Source: Paramoeba atlantica
Lineage: Eukaryota; Discosea
NCBI GenBank assembly: GCA_977017575.1
Contig: CDRNVI010000029.1
Coordinates: forward strand, 310,001 to 374,000
DNA: 64,000 nucleotides
Direction of reading: 5' to 3'
A program made the translations under genes and the position numbers. Below, piece by piece: positions 8,830 to 19,168 of the stretch. The notes beneath the pieces are model-generated. The model was not told the DNA's origin. It saw only the letters and a program-made list of their open reading frames with translations, and did no database searches. Numbering within the stretch: position 1 is the first letter of the stretch; each line of letters starts with the position of its first letter.

Positions 8830-10494
8830 ATGACGGAAATAGTTAGTACTTTTGCGTGTTCTGGTCACAAGCCACCGCGTATATGGGTTCCGGATGAGAA
8901 AGCTACAAACGGAAAATGGTATCGCATAAAAGATACCTATAACCATGTTGAAGGCAAATGGACTGTGCTCTTAGAAAACCCGTTGCATAGTGAACCTGCG
9001 GGAAAAAAGTTTTGCGAATGTCAGAAACCATTAGATAAAAAGAGAAAGCCAGTTCACGTATGTAATCTCGTACAATATCGTGATTGTGTTCTAGCTCAGA
9101 TAGACAGCACTTTACACCAACCAGTGACTCGAATAAGGCTTATTGCTGTTGCGCTATGTGGCGAGTCCACTTGGTGGCTTGGGAAAAGCCGAGAAAGTGT
9201 CCCACATCCTTCAGCCGAGTTAATCTCAGGACACTACTTATATCCTTTGCGGCAACATGGATCTGGAGGTGGACGCCTCTACTCTGAAAAAAAGCATGAT
9301 ATGAAGGAACGTTTTCAAACACAAGCTATGATTCATACCGACGTCCCATACGAAGCCTTAGGCGGTTTCTACGAAGTTGCTCGTGAAACAGAAAAAGAAC
9401 TTGACATACGCTTTAGGGAACTTTTAAAAAGGGAGAGGTTCGAGGCTGAAAATATGCATTCTGATTCATCGAAAAACCGGTGTACAAGTAAGCTCAAAAA
9501 TGAAGATAGATTAGTCAGGCTAAAAGGCAAAAAACGAAAAAATAATGTAGCCACCGACGAAGTCAGTGAGGAAAAAGTAGGAGACGCCAAATCATCTGTT
9601 AAAAACGAGAGAGATTCTCAAGTGTCAGATAAAAAAGAAAGTGGCCGAATTACAAAAAACGACCAAATTCGATACGCCTTGCAACGAATTAATGCTGACA
9701 CTTGGACATCGTGTCTGATACCGAACTCCAAACAGGAAATGAAGAACATGATTGAGAGTGGTATGCTTGGCGAAACGAATTTGATGCGGCTTGTGAAATG
9801 TTCACCCTCCGTGTTTTGGAGCATTCGGACGGAAGTCTGGCGATGCGTCTTATGCGCCGGTCAGGATGAAACGATTAGTTGTTGCCGCAGCTGTAGACAG
9901 TTTTATCATTTATCACCAACCATAGGATGTCCTGGAAAATTGTTCCATAACTTAAATACCTGTGAAGAATGTTTTTCGATACAACTTGGTGCCGGTTTAC
10001 ATTGGGCTCACGATCCCGTAATGGATAGCTTTTTGGTAGCGATTATGTCTAAGCAGATGCGTGACATGCACGCAGAAAATTTTCGGGATCCTGATCGTTT
10101 ATCTAATGAGAAATTCAAAGATCCGACGCGTAGTAACATAGCTTCAGCACAGTGCCAACAGTCTAGACCCGATTTAGTGAGTGAAGCTTTCGAAACCTCT
10201 AGCAAAGTGTTTCGAACCGATGTTTCCATGAAGAATTCTGTTAACGACGTTGCAATAAAAATGCGTGACTCCGACGGAGCAACAACTACTATTTTATCCG
10301 AAGGAACTCGAACCTTAGAAAATACGACGACAAGTTCAAAGCCCACGAAATTTGGGACATTTCGGAGAATTCTCTTTAGACAGAGAGCTCAAGATTCGGA
10401 TACGTCGCTAAAAATTAAAATTAAAACAAGGGAGAACACAGGGATAGAAGACAATAAGAAAAATCTGAGACTTACTGTCCTTCTTCGAAAATAG
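8830..10494 (+). CDS. PHD-like zinc-finger protein
   Basis: A 554-residue protein starting at ATG. Residues about 1-190 form a compact, unrecognised domain rich in W, H and C (CECQKPLD, HVCNLVQYRDC). Residues 195-290 are highly charged and lysine-rich with likely nuclear localisation signals (KGKKRKNN). Residues about 335-385 hold a Cys/His cluster spaced like a PHD finger (WRCVLCAG, ISCCRSCRQFYH, then CPG and CEECF), a fold that usually reads histone tails. The tail is low-complexity. A chromatin role is inferred from the finger only. Host gene, intact. Confidence 0.7.
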   Translation: MTEIVSTFACSGHKPPRIWVPDEKATNGKWYRIKDTYNHVEGKWTVLLENPLHSEPAGKKFCECQKPLDKKRKPVHVCNLVQYRDCVLAQIDSTLHQPVTRIRLIAVALCGESTWWLGKSRESVPHPSAELISGHYLYPLRQHGSGGGRLYSEKKHDMKERFQTQAMIHTDVPYEALGGFYEVARETEKELDIRFRELLKRERFEAENMHSDSSKNRCTSKLKNEDRLVRLKGKKRKNNVATDEVSEEKVGDAKSSVKNERDSQVSDKKESGRITKNDQIRYALQRINADTWTSCLIPNSKQEMKNMIESGMLGETNLMRLVKCSPSVFWSIRTEVWRCVLCAGQDETISCCRSCRQFYHLSPTIGCPGKLFHNLNTCEECFSIQLGAGLHWAHDPVMDSFLVAIMSKQMRDMHAENFRDPDRLSNEKFKDPTRSNIASAQCQQSRPDLVSEAFETSSKVFRTDVSMKNSVNDVAIKMRDSDGATTTILSEGTRTLENTTTSSKPTKFGTFRRILFRQRAQDSDTSLKIKIKTRENTGIEDNKKNLRLTVLLRK

Positions 10495-10960
10495 TATTGC
10501 TGTATTAAATGTGATTTCGTCGTAGATTGGAGTTTGCATATCAATTGGATGTTCACCGTGAAAACTTTAGTGTCACAATGTTTTAAATGACATGTGTGTA
10601 CAACTCTGCTTAACAGAGCTGCACGTGCCATACAGTACAGTAGTGTAGAGTTATGTACAGTGCTTATTCTATTCGTAGACCCTTCCCGTGTTTCCTGCTA
10701 AGTACGCTGAAGCAGGCTGCTTCCTTTAGCTTTTCAGCGAAGCATCCTAATGAATGGTGCCAAAGAATAATCTCTATTAGCAATAGAATGACACATTAGT
10801 ATTATAATATTAGTACTATAGTAACATAATGTCGATCAAGAAAAATGGACGCGGTGACCTAACTTGAGAGGCACTTACCGAAATGATATTAGGTCATGCT
10901 CTGTACTGTTTCCCTATTTCATTCTTAAATCGAATCTTTCAAGATCCGTATTACTAAATT
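10495..10960. other. Intergenic, nothing identified
   Basis: AT-rich spacer before Rpt6. A short palindromic tract of TAGTATTATAATATTAGTACTA type lies near 10797-10820. No gene, RNA or element recognised. Confidence 0.5.
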
Positions 10961-12145
10961 ATGTCACTCGATTCCTCCCCTGTTGCGCGGTATTATGAAC
11001 AGGAAATCCGTGAATTACAGTCGAAATTGCATGAAAAAGAACGGACCTACGCGCGCATAGAATCTCAACGAGCCGAATTAAATCGACACGTCAGACATTT
11101 AAAAGAAGAACTCCACTTACTTATGGAACCTGCATCCTCCGTAGCGGAAGTGGTGCACGTCCTAGGAAAGGATAAATGTTTGATTAAGATTAGCGCACAA
11201 GGAAAGCAGGTCGTGGGTATTCACAAGGACGTTGATATTTCAAAGCTTACGCCCAACACACGTGTTGCGCTGCGCGCGGATAGCCAAGAGTTGCATTACG
11301 TTCTTCCCACCAATGTCGATCCTTTGGTTTCCCTGATGCGAGTTGAGAAACAGACCGGTAGTACTTACGACGAAATTGGCGGCCTTGGAAAGCAAATTAA
11401 GGAAATTAAGGAGGTAATTGAGCTCCCAGTGAAACATCCCGAACTTTTTGACGCGCTGGGCATTGCGCAGCCCAAAGGGGTGCTGCTCTATGGCCCCCCA
11501 GGGACGGGAAAAACGCTTCTGGCCCGTGCGGTGGCCCACCATACAGATTGCACGTTTATCCGGGTCAGCGGAGCGGAACTAGTGCAGAAGTACATTGGTG
11601 AAGGAGCACGTATGGTTCGGGAGTTGTTCGTGATGGCCCGCGAACATGCTCCAAGTATTATTTTTATGGATGAAATTGACTCCATTGGGGGCTCTCGCAT
11701 GGACAGTGGCTCCAATAGTGACAGTGAGGTGCAACGGACGATGCTAGAGTTGCTGAACCAGCTGGACGGCTTCGAGGCTTCAAAAAAGATCAAAGTTATC
11801 ATGGCCACCAATCGTATGGATATTCTAGACGAAGCACTTCTTCGCCCGGGACGAATTGACCGCAAAATTGAGTTTCCCGCACCGGATGAGTCTGCACGAG
11901 CGGATATTTTGCGTATTCACAGCTCTCGTATGAACTTGATGCGAGGTATTCACTTAGAAAAAATAGCGGCCAAGACCAACAATGCGAGTGGGGCGGAGCT
12001 GAAAGCGGTGTGTACTGAGGCTGGAATGCTTGCGTTGCGTGAACGACGTGTCCACGTCACCATGGAGGACTTTGAAATCGCTGTCGCGAAAGTAATGCGA
12101 AAGGATGGAGACAAGGACGCCTCAATGGGTAAAATGTGGAAATAG
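10961..12145 (+). CDS. RPT6: 26S proteasome regulatory ATPase subunit Rpt6
   Basis: A complete 394-residue AAA+ ATPase of the 19S base ring that unfolds ubiquitinated substrates. N-terminal coiled coil (residues 8-55), OB domain (about 60-125), Walker A GPPGTGKT (178-185), Walker B IIFMDEID (233-240), then the second region of homology with the arginine-finger segment [14 protein letters not shown]. Among the six Rpt paralogues the text ([16 protein letters not shown], the GSRMDSG loop, and an end in MGKMWK like the KKLWK end of PSMC5) points to Rpt6/PSMC5. ATG start, family-typical length, no intron. Confidence 0.97.
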   Translation: MSLDSSPVARYYEQEIRELQSKLHEKERTYARIESQRAELNRHVRHLKEELHLLMEPASSVAEVVHVLGKDKCLIKISAQGKQVVGIHKDVDISKLTPNTRVALRADSQELHYVLPTNVDPLVSLMRVEKQTGSTYDEIGGLGKQIKEIKEVIELPVKHPELFDALGIAQPKGVLLYGPPGTGKTLLARAVAHHTDCTFIRVSGAELVQKYIGEGARMVRELFVMAREHAPSIIFMDEIDSIGGSRMDSGSNSDSEVQRTMLELLNQLDGFEASKKIKVIMATNRMDILDEALLRPGRIDRKIEFPAPDESARADILRIHSSRMNLMRGIHLEKIAAKTNNASGAELKAVCTEAGMLALRERRVHVTMEDFEIAVAKVMRKDGDKDASMGKMWK

Positions 12146-12481
12146 TGCGTGCGTAAGAAGGCATGCGGGTGAATTATGCACAAATTTGCAGTGAAATTTA
12201 AATACACTCGCAATATTTCGGTATTTAATACAAAACTTTCGTGTGAGATGAAATCACATTCTTTCAGTTTAGTTATCTGCATCAGTGTACGTCTACGAAT
12301 AGTACAATGTGGAGAAGTCGTTAATTTTTTTTAAATACATTTGTACTGAATGAATGGACGGAATGCACGTAACCAAAGCTCCGTTATTATATGTCAGCTA
12401 CAAAAATTGGCTATAAATTGGGAAAGATTCGCTTTGCACACAACTCAGTGACTTGAAGGATGTCGTAAATTTTTTGTGGCA
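12146..12481. other. Intergenic, nothing identified
   Basis: About 335 bp spacer without recognisable feature; ends with a T-rich stretch just upstream of the cullin ATG. Confidence 0.5.
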
Positions 12482-14518
12482 ATGATTTCCTCCCCTGATC
12501 AGGTTTGTGTTGACACAAAGCAATGCGTTAAAGATATACAATTCGATGAGATGTGGGATATACTCGCCCGTAAAATTGCTCTTTTGTTTGATGAAGCAGC
12601 TTTATGGAATGTGAAAGATGTCCGTAGGGGTATGTCGAAAGAACTGTTGGATTGTCATCATATTGTTTATCTGCTCTGCACATCTTCGAACATTCAATGC
12701 CACGATATTGTATACGAACGCTTCAAACAATGGCTCAGCGACAATTTAGACGAAAAGCTTAGGTCGTACATAAAAGCCTACGATGTCTGCCCATTGAGGC
12801 GGAGAGATTTTTTAGGTACGACGAGCGCTTTGTACACTTTTTGCGACACGATACGAGCGTGGATCTCGGTCATATTTCACTACGTTGATCAACATTACTC
12901 TGTTCCCTACTGCCGCGATTGTGTAGCGATAGTATTTTGTCGAGCTATTCAAAACCTGGCTGCTCCATGCGTGACAGGTTTAACCAACGCAATCCTGCAT
13001 TGTGTAGAACGACAACGAGAAGGAAGCTTGTTAGTGCCGGAGGCTACATTCCATAACGCCGTTCGATTCGTAGAAGAAATTGGAATCGGGTCTGCGGAGC
13101 AAGATGAAACCTTATGTTCCTATCATAACACATTCATTAAACCTCTACTCCACGCAACAGAAAGCTATTATCGGCGCAAGAGTAGAAATCGTTTGCGAAG
13201 TCATGGTTTAAGTGGGTATTTAGAATGGACGCAGGAACACTTAGACGATGAGGCCTCTGTTGCCCTTGCGTTCAACACTATGACTGCGGAGTGCCTTCTA
13301 GCGGATACACGATTCGAACTCTTGCTTTCACACAGTAGACAAATAATTCAAGATTCGGAGTTTGGTTTTCTTCGCATACTTGAAGAGGAGAACACTAATT
13401 CATTACGACGCATGTATAGTTTGCTCTTTGAAATGCCTAGTGCGAGAGATCTCTTCAAATCCATATTCTCTTCGTATGTGAATCAAAAGGTTGATACCTT
13501 GCGCGACACAAACTCTGTATTAGAGGTCTTCGAGTTGTTTAACCACATAGGTTCTTTAGTCAAGCATTTTGAACCTGGTCAGAAAACGTTTGTTGACGCA
13601 CAGGTGAAGAGTTTCTCCACTATTGATATGAATAGACAAAAATCCTATTCGGGTATGAAACAGCAATTTGAAGAGACACTGTGCAGTATGGTTGATAGAC
13701 TTTTGCGCAGAGATCCAGTTTTAGAATTTGGTTCCTACGCCGAATTCTATTCTGAGGTAGAGACCTATTCCAGATTTTCTACTTTGTTTTGCGATTTTGC
13801 TGTCTTTAATAAGTTGCACGCTCTAGCATTAGCCAAACGATTGCTCGAGCGCACTACTGAGGAGCAAATTAGTATAGAAACCCTTTTCATTGAAAACATT
13901 GAAGCAAAGAACGGATTATTTGATACCAGTAAATTGCGTGGTATGATTAAGGATTGTAAAATTTCGCTTCAATTGGCCGAGAACTCTTCTAATGACAGAA
14001 GGAATAGCATTTCGTGCCCCCGCCATGCACGATTCGCCCACTTTAGGAATTGGCCAACGACTCTATTTGAACCTGAGAACTCGAGGGAGTACCCCATCAG
14101 TCAGGAGCTTTATGATGTATGTATGGAAGCAGAACAACATTTTATCAAATCATGCCCTTCATTCAATACGAGGAAGATTCGATGGGTGCATCGACTCGGA
14201 ACAGCCTCGTTGCTCCTGACACATGACAACACAGAAATTCATGTGGAGCTTCCCATTCCACACGCCTGCGTGTTGTTGAAAGTGGGCCAGAAAAAACGTA
14301 TTACTGTACATGACCTTCTGCGTGAACTACATTTAGCGGATAATACAGGCTTGCGTTTTATAGAATCGCTTGCCTTCGGTGCTGAGGACACATTCCTTGT
14401 TGTCCATAGTCGAAATGCGAATCACAAATATTGGCCTCCTTTGGAAACTACGGACCTGTTATCGCTTCGGCTAGTCTCAGAATTCACACCTACTTCTAGC
14501 CTTTCTTCGTGCTTGTAA
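12482..14518 (+). CDS. Divergent cullin lacking the neddylation domain
   Basis: A 678-residue cullin, the scaffold of cullin-RING ubiquitin ligases. Start taken at the ATG at 12482; the longer open frame begins with GTG. Cullin-specific text: LHALALAKRLLER...SKLRGMIKDCKIS (about residues 444-490; canonical cullins read YKxxLAKRLL and KLEGMFKDM), FRNWPTTLFEP (about 521), RKIRWVHRLGTASLLL (about 564) and a winged-helix-like VLLKVGQKKRITVHDLLREL (about 597). The frame stops soon after, so the C-terminal WHB domain with the usual NEDD8-acceptor lysine context (IVRIMK) is absent; canonical cullins run about 740-780 residues. I saw no continuation downstream. Which cullin class it belongs to is unclear. 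Confidence 0.8.
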   Translation: MISSPDQVCVDTKQCVKDIQFDEMWDILARKIALLFDEAALWNVKDVRRGMSKELLDCHHIVYLLCTSSNIQCHDIVYERFKQWLSDNLDEKLRSYIKAYDVCPLRRRDFLGTTSALYTFCDTIRAWISVIFHYVDQHYSVPYCRDCVAIVFCRAIQNLAAPCVTGLTNAILHCVERQREGSLLVPEATFHNAVRFVEEIGIGSAEQDETLCSYHNTFIKPLLHATESYYRRKSRNRLRSHGLSGYLEWTQEHLDDEASVALAFNTMTAECLLADTRFELLLSHSRQIIQDSEFGFLRILEEENTNSLRRMYSLLFEMPSARDLFKSIFSSYVNQKVDTLRDTNSVLEVFELFNHIGSLVKHFEPGQKTFVDAQVKSFSTIDMNRQKSYSGMKQQFEETLCSMVDRLLRRDPVLEFGSYAEFYSEVETYSRFSTLFCDFAVFNKLHALALAKRLLERTTEEQISIETLFIENIEAKNGLFDTSKLRGMIKDCKISLQLAENSSNDRRNSISCPRHARFAHFRNWPTTLFEPENSREYPISQELYDVCMEAEQHFIKSCPSFNTRKIRWVHRLGTASLLLTHDNTEIHVELPIPHACVLLKVGQKKRITVHDLLRELHLADNTGLRFIESLAFGAEDTFLVVHSRNANHKYWPPLETTDLLSLRLVSEFTPTSSLSSCL

Positions 14519-14844
14519 ACGTTTCGAGCCTTCTTCGGACATAAACGACCGCTGTGATGCGTATCATATACAGGGTACACGGTTCCACATCACTGCGGCT
14601 GATGAATAACCTGACGATCGTTTACATTTTTTTAAAGAGTTGGCTCGGTACATTAGTTCGTGTACATTTGGTTCTATAGTGTAGCAGTGTTAGTAGTGGA
14701 ACTATTTCCGAAAACTAGGAAGCAAATACAGAGCTTCATAGTTATCAAGCTTCTTTACTTTATGAAGATGCAACATTAAACTAGTACTAGTGTGGAACTG
14801 TTATTTTACACAAAGAACCAATTTCTCTGTACTATTGACTATTG
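14519..14844. other. Intergenic, nothing identified
   Basis: About 325 bp spacer; contains ACTAGTACTAGT-like palindromic text near 14783 but no gene or element I can name. Confidence 0.5.
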
Positions 14845-15648
14845 ATGCAAATCCTGCCAGGGAGCTACGCGACGCCAAAAGCAATCAGAGCAGCAGATAC
14901 TTGTATGCCACATAGAGGTAAAACGCATCGGACGCTATTTCCCCTGGAGATGCAGTTGATGCGCTTTGTGCAGAACCTTTCTACTTCCGTTCTTTCCTGG
15001 AACGACACTATTCCTGGATGTGAATGGGAATTCGTTGAATGTGATGAAAACGGCGTTGGGAAGAGAATACATTGGCGTGACACAGTAATTAGCGGGACTC
15101 CTGCATGGGAAGAACTGCCCGATACTTTTACATCACTTCAATTGGACGAGAACCAATTGAGTGGAGACGTACGATTCGGCACCCTCCCCAAAATGCTGGA
15201 ACAGCTGATAGTCGGAACGAACGAATTTATCGGCAACGTCGCTCTCTCGGACGCTCCGTCAACGTTGCGTCGCGTGGATGGGAATTGGAATCGATTCAAT
15301 GGCGTTATATGCCTGGATAGTGTTCCTCCCATGATGGAAACACTCGACTTCGCGGAAAACTTACTTGTAGGGACGATTGATTTTTCGCAATTTCCTCATA
15401 CGCTTCAGCGAGTTAGCTTGGATTTTAATGCGCTTAGCGGAACAGTAGATTTTACGCAACTCCGCGAGGGAATACAGTATCTTTGGCTGTCAAATAATTC
15501 ATTTGAAGGTATTGCAGATATTCAAAATCCGCCGTCCTCGCTTCTTAAGTTTTCGATACATGGGAACAACTGGTCTCGGATTGTGCTTCCGTCGCAGGGA
15601 TGGCAAAAGGGAATAGATGGTTCCTGCTATTCACGCCGTGTACGGTGA
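14845..15648 (+). CDS. Leucine-rich-repeat protein
   Basis: A 267-residue protein; the ATG at 14845 is used (the frame opens one codon earlier with TTG). Residues about 45-75 look like a plant-type LRR N-terminal cap (LSWNDTIPGCEWEFVECDEN). From about residue 90 to 255 run roughly seven 21-24-residue leucine-rich repeats of the form LxxLxLxxNxLSGxVDFxxLP, such as LQLDENQLSGDVRF and QYLWLSNNSFEGIAD. Repeats of this style are abundant in protist proteins, including kinetoplastid surface proteins. There is no clear signal peptide or membrane anchor. It probably mediates protein binding; partner unknown. Confidence 0.85.
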   Translation: MQILPGSYATPKAIRAADTCMPHRGKTHRTLFPLEMQLMRFVQNLSTSVLSWNDTIPGCEWEFVECDENGVGKRIHWRDTVISGTPAWEELPDTFTSLQLDENQLSGDVRFGTLPKMLEQLIVGTNEFIGNVALSDAPSTLRRVDGNWNRFNGVICLDSVPPMMETLDFAENLLVGTIDFSQFPHTLQRVSLDFNALSGTVDFTQLREGIQYLWLSNNSFEGIADIQNPPSSLLKFSIHGNNWSRIVLPSQGWQKGIDGSCYSRRVR

Positions 15649-15998
15649 CGTAATGAATATGGTTATTCAGAAAAGAATCGAGTCTGTTTTGGAGCCTTGA
15701 CACAAGCTAAACTAGGAGATAAGCAAGAGTATTCGTGGTGAAATAAAAGAGACGTTTAGGCATTTCAGCAAAACGTTGAAGCCATAAAATCTGTGTTTAA
15801 AAGTTTGGTTTAACAAATATATTTTTCATGGAGGTTGACAATTTTATTCCAACCATTACGTTTTTTTGGCTCAAAGACGTACATGCATTTGAATTCATTT
15901 AAGAATCAGAATAAATCGTCCCCACTTTAAAAACTATGCAGATATCCTGTAAATAAATTAATTAATTCAAATATACCTACGTGATACGTACGCATGTA
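15649..15998. other. Intergenic, nothing identified
   Basis: AT-rich spacer between the LRR gene and a transposon end; no reading frame or repeat recognised. Confidence 0.5.
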
Positions 15999-16350
15999 CA
16001 GGGGGGATCACCAATATCGGGACACCTCCCATTTTTGTGACATGTGTCCGTTTCACCTGATTTTTGTTGCAAAAGAGAGATCTCGACGCGAATATGATCG
16101 GAACGAGATTTTGCGCCTATTTAAACACACTTGTAAAAAATGGGATAAAAAAATAAAAAAAATCTCCAAAAAATCTCCAAAAAATATGCAAATTTATGTA
16201 AAAATTGTGCAAATCCCGTTAAAATTGTCTATTAAAGGGTACAATTCTCTTTTATTTAGTTCCAAATGGGAAAACGACATACAGTCAGCAAAAAAACCGT
16301 TCGAATGTTTCGTTTTTTTTCTTTTGTATAGAGCTATTGATTAAATATCA
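15999..16350. mobile_element. One-sided mariner-type TIR remnant
   Basis: After a TA (15997-15998) the sequence CAGGGGGGATCACCAAT resembles the terminal inverted repeat of the element at 35572-36347 (CAGGGGGGGGTCACCAAT). No matching right end is present nearby and no transposase is left, so this is a broken relative of that family; its right limit is a guess. Confidence 0.5.
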
Positions 16351-16605
16351 CCGTTGCGCTGGTAATGTGTGCTAGTAGTGTAGGCATGAGTGTCACCTAA
16401 TAGTACCCGTAGATAGTTCACCTCAGTTCGTTCTACGAAAGAAATAAGAATGAATATAAAAAAGTTTAGCATTCGAAAGGTTTTTTTGCTACCTATTATA
16501 GAGAAAATCTTGTCCCGAAAAATAGATGAAACGTAATCGCCCAAGAGAGATTATGCCCGTAAAATTAGTAGTTAGTATTCCCCCCACGAGCCTTCAGCAC
16601 TGCCT

Positions 16606-17169
16606 TCATACGGGCAGGCATACTGTCCACCTGGGCACGACATACAAGGGTGGTATGTTCGCCCATTCCATTTTTACCCTCTCCCACAACTCTCGGACCC
16701 CGCTTGGTGGATCATCGTGCTCTGCAAGGCACCGCTTGAGTTCCCCCCAAACGTTTTCGATTGGATTTAAGTCAGGGGACTGCGGGGGCCACCGCATGAC
16801 TTCAAACCCGGTACCCCGGAGGTGCCGTTGCGCACAATGGCTTGTGTGCGTGGGGTCATTATCTTGTTGGAAGATGACCATTGGGGGGTCTAGACCCATA
16901 GTTTCGATGGAGGGGGCAAGATTCTCTTCAAGAATCTCGACGTACTGTGTGGCGTTCAGGTTCCCTTGAACTAGACGCACATGCCCCACACCGCTTCGGG
17001 ACATGCACGCCCAAATTATGATGTGCCCCCCTCCGTACTTTACCGTGGGAATTACCCCTTTTTCACCCAGTTCCTCCCCCGGGGTCCCCCATGTCCAAAG
17101 ACTTCCCCCCGTTTCAAAGCGCGAGATCTTCGTCTCGTCCGACCATACAACTGGAGCCCAGTCGTGCAC
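16606..17169 (-). pseudogene. Tc1/mariner transposase, catalytic part only
   Basis: The - strand frame encodes 187 residues of a Tc1-type DDE transposase. Catalytic sites are visible: VWSDETKIS (first Asp), FQQDNDPTHTS (second Asp) and SPDLNPIENVWGELK (Glu; DD34E-like spacing). The N-terminal helix-turn-helix DNA-binding half is missing from this frame, so the copy is incomplete. Part of it is repeated in inverted orientation just downstream. A plain DNA transposon, not a host gene. Confidence 0.88.
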
Positions 17170-17179
17170 AAATGTAACA

Positions 17180-17217
17180 GTGTAAGATAAACAATATAAT
17201 AGTGTAAGATAAACTCT
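17180..17217. repeat. Short tandem duplication at the Tc1 junction
   Basis: AGTGTAAGATAAAC occurs twice within about 35 bp, exactly where the - strand and + strand transposase pieces meet. Non-coding. Confidence 0.7.
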
Positions 17218-17256
17218 ATAACCTAAAATTCTTCTTACCTAAAATTCTTATTTTCT

Positions 17257-17516
17257 ATGAGGCCCAAACAACAAATTGCAGAGCTCTACGACAGCGGTGT
17301 GTCTATGAGGTCCATCTCTGGTACAGTAAATTTAAGTATCTCAACAATTTCTATGATATTATGGGCGTGCATGTCCCGAAGCGGTGTGGGGCATGTGCGT
17401 CTAGTTCAAGGGAACCTGAACGCCACACAGTACGTCGAGATTCTTGAAGAGAATCTTGCCCCCTCCATCGAAACTATGGGTCTAGACGACCTCAAAGGTC
17501 ATCTTCCAACGAGATA
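17257..17516 (+). pseudogene. Internally deleted Tc1-type transposase copy, inverted relative to its neighbour
   Basis: This + frame (86 residues) joins a helix-turn-helix start (MRPKQQIAELYDSGVSMRSI) directly to a piece of the catalytic domain (ILWACMSRSGVGHVRLVQG...) whose DNA (17363-17548) is an almost exact reverse complement of about 16829-17014. It has lost the first catalytic Asp region, so it cannot be active. Together with the 16606-17169 copy it forms a large inverted structure. Confidence 0.85.
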
Positions 17517-17581
17517 ATGACCCCAAGCACACAAGCCATTGTGTGCATATTCGTACGTGTAATTGTAAAATTTTTTCTAGT

Positions 17582-18012
17582 GACTTTAAATGGGTTACAA
17601 TCTTTCAAACTTCGGGAATTATAGTTTTATATATAAACCCCCGTCCGGGTTAATGTACCCCCCCCCGGTACAATAACTAGCTACAGATACAATACGTAGC
17701 TACAGGTACAATAAAAATTCCGAAAAATAACGAAAATAGTGCAAAAAAGATTTGGCGCCGCTTCGCGGCGCCGGGACTTCTCTATTTTCATGTCTTTGCT
17801 GATAAAAATGGTAAAATCGTAATCAATTTAAAAAATAAAATCTGTAAAAAGGCAAAAAATTCGCGGCGCCCTCTTTTGCGCAGAGGGGGGTACAATTAAA
17901 CCAAGCGTTCCCACATATTGTACCCCCCGGTACAATAGCGAGCTACAGGTACATTAAACCGGAACGGGGTTTTATTTCTATAAATTATAGTGCTCAGAAC
18001 GACTTTAAATGG
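17582..18012. mobile_element. MITE-like element with GTACC-rich inverted ends
   Basis: Facing inverted blocks contain ATTATAG, AAACCCC, CCGG and TTAATGTACC at about 17618-17660 and 17947-17990, and GGTACAATA-x-C-x-AGCTACAG occurs twice (about 17667, 17929). The identical 12-mer GACTTTAAATGG flanks it directly at 17582-17593 and 18001-18012, which could be a target-site duplication, although homology to another locus runs across the right-hand copy. A 19-nt GC hairpin (17754-17772) lies inside. No transposase encoded. Confidence 0.5.
17754..17772. repeat. GC-rich perfect hairpin GGCGCCGC-TTC-GCGGCGCC
   Basis: Eight-bp arms with a TTC loop in an otherwise AT-rich stretch; a GCGGCGCC half-site recurs near 17865. 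Position inside a MITE-like element suggests element structure rather than a host terminator. Confidence 0.8.
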
Positions 18013-19168
18013 AAATTTGGTCGAAGGGAACATTTGTTTTGAAAAAGCGTATTTTTGGGTACAGTTTGAGTGCAGGTGACCCAAAGATTTTTTTCTACTT
18101 CTTTTCTATTTCTTGTCAACGTTCAACGGCAAAATCAACGCGAAAATGAGAATAGTCGCGAAAATGAGAATGAAAATAAAAAAATCCTGTCAATGTTCAA
18201 TTACAGATTCTGAGAATAGTGACGACGACTGTACGTACGTGATACGCCCGCCAAGCATCTGTGTCCACGATCGTGCGGTAGCTGTCCACTGTATGCTTTT
18301 TCATAGACTTTTTTAAAGTAGTCCTGTCCCTTTCTTCCATATACACAGTAGTGCGACCACAACTACATCTACTGTACCATCTCTTAAATTTAATCTACTG
18401 TACCATGTAAAAAGGCCGTTTTCTCACTCGGCATACCCGATGATACTTCCGTGGAAAATACTTCCGTGGATAGGTTTCATCTACCGCGCACCTAGAGAAC
18501 TTGATTTCCTCGTTGCGTTTCAGTACGGCCTTGTGAATCCATAGCAAAATTTGTTTTTTTCATTTGAAAACAGCACGTCGGGCTGCCTTACACTGTGAGG
18601 CCAGACTTGCCATTTCGACCCGTTGGCAAAGTTTGATCCGAAACACGAATTTCATTTCTGTCTTTTTTTTTCGAAGAAAAAAAGGTGCTGGCCTAGTAAG
18701 GCGTTTACTGCACTTGGCACCAGAATTTCTGCGCCAGCAAATGTACAATGAGGTATTCGCTTTGTGAGGAGTGCCAGGCAATTTATGCGTAGCGCATTTA
18801 TCTTGTCGCACTATTCCATGAGAGACCAGGAATGACACAAAACTATCTGGAATATCTCCGTCATGCTTCCGTCGGAGATTGCACCGAAGGTCGGAACATG
18901 AGCACGTATTGGATAAAAATACGTAGGATAGGTGTACAGAGCCAAAAAATAGACATTAGTAAAAAAGTGCGACACGATTCAAAAAAAATACAAAATACAA
19001 AAAAATATACAAAACACAGAAAAATGAAGTTTTGGGTACAATATACCCAAAATGGGGGTAATGGATAAGTTCCCATTGCCCGGAAATAGTATTACTAATA
19101 GTTATCCCCCAGAACACCACATTGCACTTACTGTAGTTATTTTTTTTCTAACGATAATTCGTACCGTA
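18013..19168. other. Intergenic, transposon debris and short duplications
   Basis: Holds a GGGTACAGTTTGAGTG motif shared with three other loci (18057-18072), an 18-bp tandem duplication (18139-18174), two 15-bp copies of ATACTTCCGTGGA (18443-18472), and ATCTACTGTACCAT repeated 26 bp apart (18367, 18393). A 92-residue - strand frame at 18560-18838 matches nothing I know. No host gene is supported before the AlgH-like gene. Confidence 0.5.

Noticed and set aside
18560-18838. 92-residue - strand frame
   Set aside because: A similar-length + frame overlaps it; no homology recognised and it lies in transposon-rich DNA.
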